A stretch of 10,668 nucleotides of DNA from an uncultured bacterium (GTDB lineage Bacteria; Patescibacteriota; Dojkabacteria; B142; OLB20), in contig CALARN010000046.1 of assembly GCA_937889205.1 (NCBI GenBank), positions 1 to 10,668 of the forward strand, written 5' to 3'. A program made the position numbers and the translations under genes. The number at the start of each line of letters is the position of its first letter. Within the stretch, counting starts at the first letter, position 1. The notes below the pieces were generated by a model. It was not told where the DNA came from, did no database searches, and saw nothing but the letters and a program-made list of their open reading frames with translations. This document shows positions 7,611-10,668 of the stretch, in pieces.

Positions 7611-8192
7611 ATGAATGAACCTTTTCAATATTACATTGATACATTAGCGAATCGTCAATCTGACTTATATTTTGCCGGTCTTCCTAGAATAGCAAAGTTA
7701 TTGACACTAATGTCAGACAATCAGGCATTAGTGTCTACTTATCCTGATAGACATATTGAGACAAGATTAAAACCAGGCATAAGTAGAGCAATCGGGTTAT
7801 TCAATCTAGCATTAGTAACCCCTGAAACTGAAGAAATACTGGCACACAATGCATTCAACTATCATTTTGAGGACAATTCACTAGCAATTACACACACAGC
7901 GCAAGGCAGGTTAATGACATATCTAACAAAAGAAGTACAAAGAGCCTTGAATAAAGCTCGCAATTTTCGTGAACTCATTATGAGAGATACAATCCTTTTA
8001 GCGTGTTCAATAGGTATATCACAAATTAATGCAATTAGCGCAAGAAACCATCCTAAAGTTCGCGATGGTATAATATCTCTAGAACGAGCACAACAAATTA
8101 TTGATAAGCCTTTACTAGCAACAGATTTTATAGAAGGGGAAGACGGAAATTATTATTATGATTGCTCCAACAAAAACCAGCAGTATTTATAA
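7611..8192 (+). CDS. Unknown 193-residue protein
   Basis: I do not recognise this family. The 193-residue product is mostly polar and predicted helical, with one moderately hydrophobic stretch (about 126-143, DTILLACSIGISQINAIS) that is too mixed to be a clear membrane segment. It has only two cysteines (132 and 185) and no nucleotide-binding or catalytic motif I can name. The C-terminus is acidic and tyrosine-rich (EGEDGNYYYD). It starts at ATG 7611, 29 bp after the stop of the 80-residue gene, and is very likely co-transcribed from the promoter at 7287-7315. It ends 5 bp before the convergent YdeI-type gene, with no terminator between them. Confidence 0.75.
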   Translation: MNEPFQYYIDTLANRQSDLYFAGLPRIAKLLTLMSDNQALVSTYPDRHIETRLKPGISRAIGLFNLALVTPETEEILAHNAFNYHFEDNSLAITHTAQGRLMTYLTKEVQRALNKARNFRELIMRDTILLACSIGISQINAISARNHPKVRDGIISLERAQQIIDKPLLATDFIEGEDGNYYYDCSNKNQQYL

Positions 8193-8197
8193 ACTCA

Positions 8198-8482
8198 TCA
8201 AATTTTAAACCATTTTTTTGCCTGTGGCCTTCGATGAGGGCACCCAGCCCAACAACATGGCCTCTTCTTGCCTTCAAGAAGCTCCTTTTGTAAACGAATT
8301 AGATGATTTTCTCTTGTTTCTGGCTTGATAAAAATGGTTACCCAACATATCCATTCATTACGCGCAATTGGGGTCAAACGATTCCACCTTTCTATTAAGG
8401 CTTCATCTGATAGTAATACCTTTTCAATATCTGCGGGGACTTGATGAAATATGCCCGATGCTACTTTTTTATTAGTTGTCAT
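8198..8482 (-). CDS. Small YdeI/OmpD-associated family protein
   Basis: This 94-residue protein matches the C-terminal type of the YdeI/OmpD-associated (OmdA) family. It has LTPIARNEWICWV (36-48), then KPETRENHLIRLQKELLEGK (53-72), and ends with a cysteine/histidine cluster RPCCWAGCPHRR (74-85) found in the short stand-alone members. The cluster could bind a metal. Despite names such as bacteriocin-protection protein given to relatives, the molecular role is not known. The ATG at 8482 lies only 20 nt after the encoded CCA of tRNA-Glu on the same strand, so it is probably made from the tRNA transcript or by read-through from ylxR. No separate promoter fits in the gap. Confidence 0.75.
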   Translation of the reverse strand: MTTNKKVASGIFHQVPADIEKVLLSDEALIERWNRLTPIARNEWICWVTIFIKPETRENHLIRLQKELLEGKKRPCCWAGCPHRRPQAKKWFKI

Positions 8483-8502
8483 CAGTTACAAGATAACGAA
8501 CT

Positions 8503-8577
8503 TGGTGACCCCACGGAGAATCGAACTCCGATCGCAAAGTTGAGAACCTTGTGTCCTAACCGTTAGACGATGGGGCC
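8503..8577 (-). tRNA. tRNA-Glu (anticodon CTC)
   Basis: The minus strand folds into a full cloverleaf. The acceptor GGCCCCA pairs with TGGGGTC (one G-U), the D-stem begins GTCT and closes with GGAC, and the anticodon stem CAAGG/CTTTG holds the loop TTCTCAA. The T-arm is CGGAG-TTCGATT-CTCCG. The anticodon CTC (8542-8544) reads GAG, glutamate. The discriminator is A (8506) and CCA is encoded (8505-8503). It sits 51 bp after ylxR on the same strand, with its own extended -10. Confidence 0.95.
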
Positions 8578-8590
8578 TAACGCTGCATGT

Positions 8591-8599
8591 ATTATAGCA
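8591..8599 (-). promoter_or_regulatory. Extended -10 promoter for tRNA-Glu
   Basis: The minus strand reads TGCTATAAT, a TGn-extended perfect -10, 13 bp before the tRNA 5' end. This is the spacing expected for a tRNA with a short 5' leader. The -35 at 16 bp (TTACTA) is weak, which an extended -10 tolerates. It lies in the ylxR-tRNA gap, so the tRNA need not depend on the nusA promoter. Confidence 0.6.
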
Positions 8600-8628
8600 A
8601 ATAATCTCTATTTAGTAATGCCAGATAG

Positions 8629-8982
8629 TTATTTATTTAACCCATCAAATTCCTCTTTGCTCACAACAATCTTTACCGGTTTATTGCCCTGTCTAAACTC
8701 TTTCATGGCAATAGCCTCAATAAAATCTTCCCTTAATTTAGCAAGTTGTTCCTCACTTAGACCTTTTTCTAGTTTCAAAGCTCTGTTGATGGCCTTTTTC
8801 TTGACGGCATTATCGAAAGCAGCAACATCCATAGACAAATTTGCCCCCCTACCTCGCTCTTTACCTTTAATATCAATGCAGACTGATCCATCTTCTCTAC
8901 GAACCAGTCTAATCATCTCATTCTTTGGTTTTTTATCTCCTGTACCGATACAGGTACGGATTGGAGTATGCTTTATGGCCAT
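8629..8982 (-). CDS. ylxR: YlxR-family (DUF448) RNA-binding protein
   Basis: This 117-residue protein shows the YlxR core: IRTCIG near the start, IRLVRREDGSVCID (24-37), KGKERGRGAN (39-48) and NAVKKKAINRALKL (58-71). YlxR proteins are small basic nucleic-acid-binding proteins encoded behind nusA, and here too it follows nusA by 26 bp. Most YlxR proteins have an RxCxxC and a later cysteine pair; here the second cysteine position is Thr (CIGT) and the GRGAYLC-type segment reads GRGANLS, so the possible metal site is gone. After the core there is a 45-residue charged extension (about 73-117) that most short homologs lack. infB, usually next, is replaced by a tRNA gene. It starts at ATG 8982; no Shine-Dalgarno is visible. 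Confidence 0.88.
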   Translation of the reverse strand: MAIKHTPIRTCIGTGDKKPKNEMIRLVRREDGSVCIDIKGKERGRGANLSMDVAAFDNAVKKKAINRALKLEKGLSEEQLAKLREDFIEAIAMKEFRQGNKPVKIVVSKEEFDGLNK

Positions 8983-9008
8983 TTCGCTTTACTAATAACA
9001 AATTAGCT

Positions 9009-10298
9009 TTATTTGGCAGCTTTAGTTGTTTTAGTTACTTTCTTTACTGTTGCCTTTTTAACAGCTACTTTTTTGGTTGCAGACTTCTTCTCTACTGCTT
9101 TTTTAACGACCTTTTTAATAACTTTCTTTGGTTTCTCTACTACGGTTTCTACCTCTGCAGTTTCAACTTTTGCTTTTGTTGCTTTCTTTTCTTTTACTTC
9201 TTTATCTGCAGCTTTTCTTTCTTTATCAAATTCTTTCTTTTGAGAATCGCCTAAGATATCAATATTCCAACCTGTTAATTTGGCTGCTAAACGAACATTT
9301 TGACCCTCTTTACCAATAGCTAAAGATAGTTGATCATCAGGCACAAATGCTGTGGCTCGTTTCTCGCCTTCGTTAGTAATGACAATGTCAGAAACTGAAG
9401 CGGGAGATAATGCATTAGCAATAAATGCTGAGTTATTTTCATTCCAAAGAATAATATCAATTTTCTCTTCGAACATACCAAACTTTAAATCATTCAAGAC
9501 AGCACCGATTCTCACGCCTTTTTGACCAACGCAAGCGCCAATTGGGTCGATCCCCTCTGTTTTTGAGAATACTGCTACCTTAGAACGAGAACCCGGTTCT
9601 CTGGCAATTGATTTAATCAAGACACTCTCTGAAGCAATCTCTGGCACTTCAAGCATAAATAAGCCTGTTAAGAATTCATTGTCAGCTCTTGATACAATAA
9701 GCTGCTTACCTCTTGGGGTTAATCTAATTTCTTTTAACAATACTTTCATTCTTGAACCACTACGGTAATATTCACCCGGGATTCTATCTTCTTTAGGCAT
9801 AATCGCAATAGCTCTGCGGATTTCAAAGATAACATCATCTCCATCTAGTCTTTGTACAATACCGTACTCAATGTCCCCCATTTTATCTACAAACTCTTTC
9901 ATCACAGCTTCTTTTTCAGACTCTCTTATTTTCTGAAGGATTACCTGCTTAGCAACCTGAGCTGCTACGCGCCCAAAGTCACCTGAGGGAGTAATATCTA
10001 CTAACACATGATCACCTGCATTTAATTTCTTTTCTATTCTTCTTGCCGCTTCTAACGTTATTTGAGTTGAGGTATTATCTACTTCTTCAACAACCTTTTT
10101 ATCAACAAATACTCTAATAGGTTGAATTTCTTCAGGTTTAATTTCCACCTCCAGTAAAGATTCCTGCTCTTCAGGATAATCTTTTCTAAAACCCGTCTTA
10201 ATTGCATATTTAATTGCCTCAACAACTTCATCGGCATTGATATTGCGCTCTGCAGCAATTTGGTTGATGGCAACCATTAAATCACTTTGTACAGCCAT
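9009..10298 (-). CDS. nusA: Transcription termination/antitermination factor NusA
   Basis: This 429-residue NusA binds RNA polymerase and nascent RNA and modulates pausing, termination and antitermination. Domains in order are: the NusA N-terminal RNAP-binding domain (about 1-125), S1 (about 138-203), KH1 (about 205-280, with GACVGQKGVR at 254-263) and KH2 (about 282-350, with AIGKEGQNVR at 327-336). The core ends near 350, as in short NusA proteins such as that of B. subtilis. Instead of acidic repeats there is a 78-residue low-complexity tail rich in Lys, Ala, Val and Thr (352-429), with repeated KKV/KKA units. It is probably disordered and positively charged and may bind RNA or DNA. rimP is not found upstream; the obg gene diverges instead. 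It is followed by ylxR. The promoter at 10402-10430 gives a leader of nearly 100 nt. Confidence 0.96.
   Translation of the reverse strand: MAVQSDLMVAINQIAAERNINADEVVEAIKYAIKTGFRKDYPEEQESLLEVEIKPEEIQPIRVFVDKKVVEEVDNTSTQITLEAARRIEKKLNAGDHVLVDITPSGDFGRVAAQVAKQVILQKIRESEKEAVMKEFVDKMGDIEYGIVQRLDGDDVIFEIRRAIAIMPKEDRIPGEYYRSGSRMKVLLKEIRLTPRGKQLIVSRADNEFLTGLFMLEVPEIASESVLIKSIAREPGSRSKVAVFSKTEGIDPIGACVGQKGVRIGAVLNDLKFGMFEEKIDIILWNENNSAFIANALSPASVSDIVITNEGEKRATAFVPDDQLSLAIGKEGQNVRLAAKLTGWNIDILGDSQKKEFDKERKAADKEVKEKKATKAKVETAEVETVVEKPKKVIKKVVKKAVEKKSATKKVAVKKATVKKVTKTTKAAK
9012..9240 (-). repeat. Low-complexity Lys/Ala/Val-coding tail of nusA
   Basis: The 3' part of nusA is built from degenerate short units that encode KKxxKK, KKATVKK and similar strings. 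The DNA is AAG/AAA/GTT-rich on the minus strand, which also creates long spurious open frames on the plus strand over the same stretch. The tail length may vary between strains through slippage or unequal exchange. Confidence 0.6.
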
Positions 10299-10341
10299 GT
10301 TAATTATTTTAATAAGTTAATGTTTAATACTGTCTAGATAT

Positions 10342-10371
10342 AAAAAAGGGGACACATACAAGCCCACCCTT
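10342..10371 (-). terminator. Weak hairpin plus U-run in the nusA leader (possible attenuator)
   Basis: On the minus strand AAGGG (10371-10367) can pair with CCCTT (10350-10346), with one further G-C pair possible across a bulge; the loop is about 16 nt. A run of six U follows, overlapping the stem's last bases (10347-10342). It lies between the nusA promoter and the nusA ATG, the right place for a termination-based self-control of nusA. The stem is short and the loop large, so this is tentative. Confidence 0.3.
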
Positions 10372-10401
10372 AAAAATATCCTAAAATGTTAATACCCTGT
10401 A

Positions 10402-10430
10402 ATGATAGCAAATTTAGCTTAACTTGACAA
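10402..10430 (-). promoter_or_regulatory. Promoter of nusA-ylxR
   Basis: On the minus strand TTGTCA (10430-10425) and TATCAT (10407-10402) are exactly 17 bp apart, each one mismatch from the sigma70 consensus. Transcription would start near 10395, leaving a nusA leader of about 97 nt that contains the weak hairpin. It is divergent from the obg promoter about 90 bp away. Confidence 0.65.
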
Positions 10431-10520
10431 TGCACGAAAATCTCTAGCAATAGCATTATTCGTAAATTTTGGATTAAATAGACAATTTAAAAAGAATCCA
10501 CCCCCAAATGTCTGTTTAAA

Positions 10521-10529
10521 TGGTATAAT
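10521..10529 (+). promoter_or_regulatory. Extended -10 promoter of obg
   Basis: TGGTATAAT is a TGn-extended perfect -10, 22 bp before the obg ATG. There is no good -35 at 17 bp (CCCCCA). The predicted start near 10536 leaves a leader of only about 15 nt, with no Shine-Dalgarno. The tRNA-Glu promoter has the same extended form. Confidence 0.6.
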
Positions 10530-10551
10530 CATAGCCGATTAATGAAAGTAG

Positions 10552-10668
10552 ATGCTCAAAGACGAAATAAAAGTAAAAATTAAATCTGGACAAGGTGGTA
10601 GAGGTTCTACCAGTATGTTCCGTGACCAAGCAAGTGGTGGTGATGGCGGCAATGGCGGCAATGTCATT
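10552..10668 (+). CDS. obg: Obg/CgtA GTPase, 3'-partial
   Basis: The first 39 codons of an Obg-family GTPase are visible, cut by the window end. The start MLKDEIKVKIKSGQGGRGS aligns with the Obg fold's DEVxIxVxAGxGGxG beginning, and the glycine-rich GGDGGNGGNVI matches the family's GGDGGxGGxVI. Obg is a ribosome-associated GTPase needed for 50S assembly and stress control; its GTP-binding motifs would lie beyond the window. The stretch between the first glycine block and GGDGG is several residues shorter than the usual FxRExxxPxGGPDGG form. An in-frame TAG just before the ATG (10549-10551) fixes the start. An overlapping ATG at 10542 opens only a 13-codon frame. It is divergent from nusA. Confidence 0.9.
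   Translation, partial: MLKDEIKVKIKSGQGGRGSTSMFRDQASGGDGGNGGNVI

Noticed and set aside
8503..8577. tRNA-Glu 3' end as an integration site of a mobile element covering 7339-8482
   Set aside because: No integrase, no second copy of the tRNA 3' end and no mobile genes are seen in the window.
8925..9254. Plus-strand open frames at 8925-9254, 9013-9243 and 9128-9319 rich in Phe, Leu and Ser
   Set aside because: They are the antisense of the lysine-rich nusA tail and ylxR start; the composition is what reversed AAG/AAA codons produce.

Overview
The window looks like a chromosomal segment of an AT-rich bacterium, most likely of the Candidate Phyla Radiation (Patescibacteria). The reasons are the type of LamG surface protein, the small winged-helix/Nudix protein, a NusA with a lysine-rich tail instead of extra C-terminal domains, a cysteine-poor YlxR, and no visible Shine-Dalgarno motif before any gene. 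TGA is used as a stop (1087 and 8198, minus strand), so a TGA-recoded lineage (SR1/Gracilibacteria) is unlikely. The phylum assignment is an inference from protein style, not from a marker tree. There is no mobile element, phage gene or CRISPR array.

Positions 1-5639 hold an envelope and carbon-metabolism block. The 3' part of a LamG-domain surface protein (plus strand) overlaps, tail to tail by 12 bp, a large GT2-plus-polytopic-membrane glycosyltransferase (minus). That gene follows a YibE/F-family membrane protein on the same strand, and a class II fructose-bisphosphate aldolase lies further upstream on that strand. Divergent from the aldolase is an NrdG-like radical SAM/4Fe-4S protein with no NrdD partner in view.

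Positions 6481-8192 are the least explained part. A winged-helix/Nudix protein (minus) is divergent from two short unknown genes (plus). The gap between them holds a perfect 20-bp palindrome and a near-consensus sigma70-type promoter (TTGACA, 17 bp, TATGAT). This resembles a small regulated module in which a nucleotide-derivative sensor controls orphan genes.

Positions 8198-10668 are housekeeping. nusA and ylxR (minus) are followed by tRNA-Glu(CTC), which has its own extended -10 promoter, and then by a small YdeI/OmpD-associated protein. Divergent from nusA is the start of the Obg GTPase gene, cut by the window edge. The 253-bp nusA/obg gap contains both promoters and a weak hairpin with a U-run in the nusA leader.

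Genes are tightly packed: the three convergent junctions have a 12-bp overlap, a 14-bp gap and a 5-bp gap, and none shows a terminator hairpin. The only gaps over 100 bp (4545-4670, 5640-5782, 7177-7338 and 10299-10551) are promoter regions. No gene-free stretch exceeds 300 bp.
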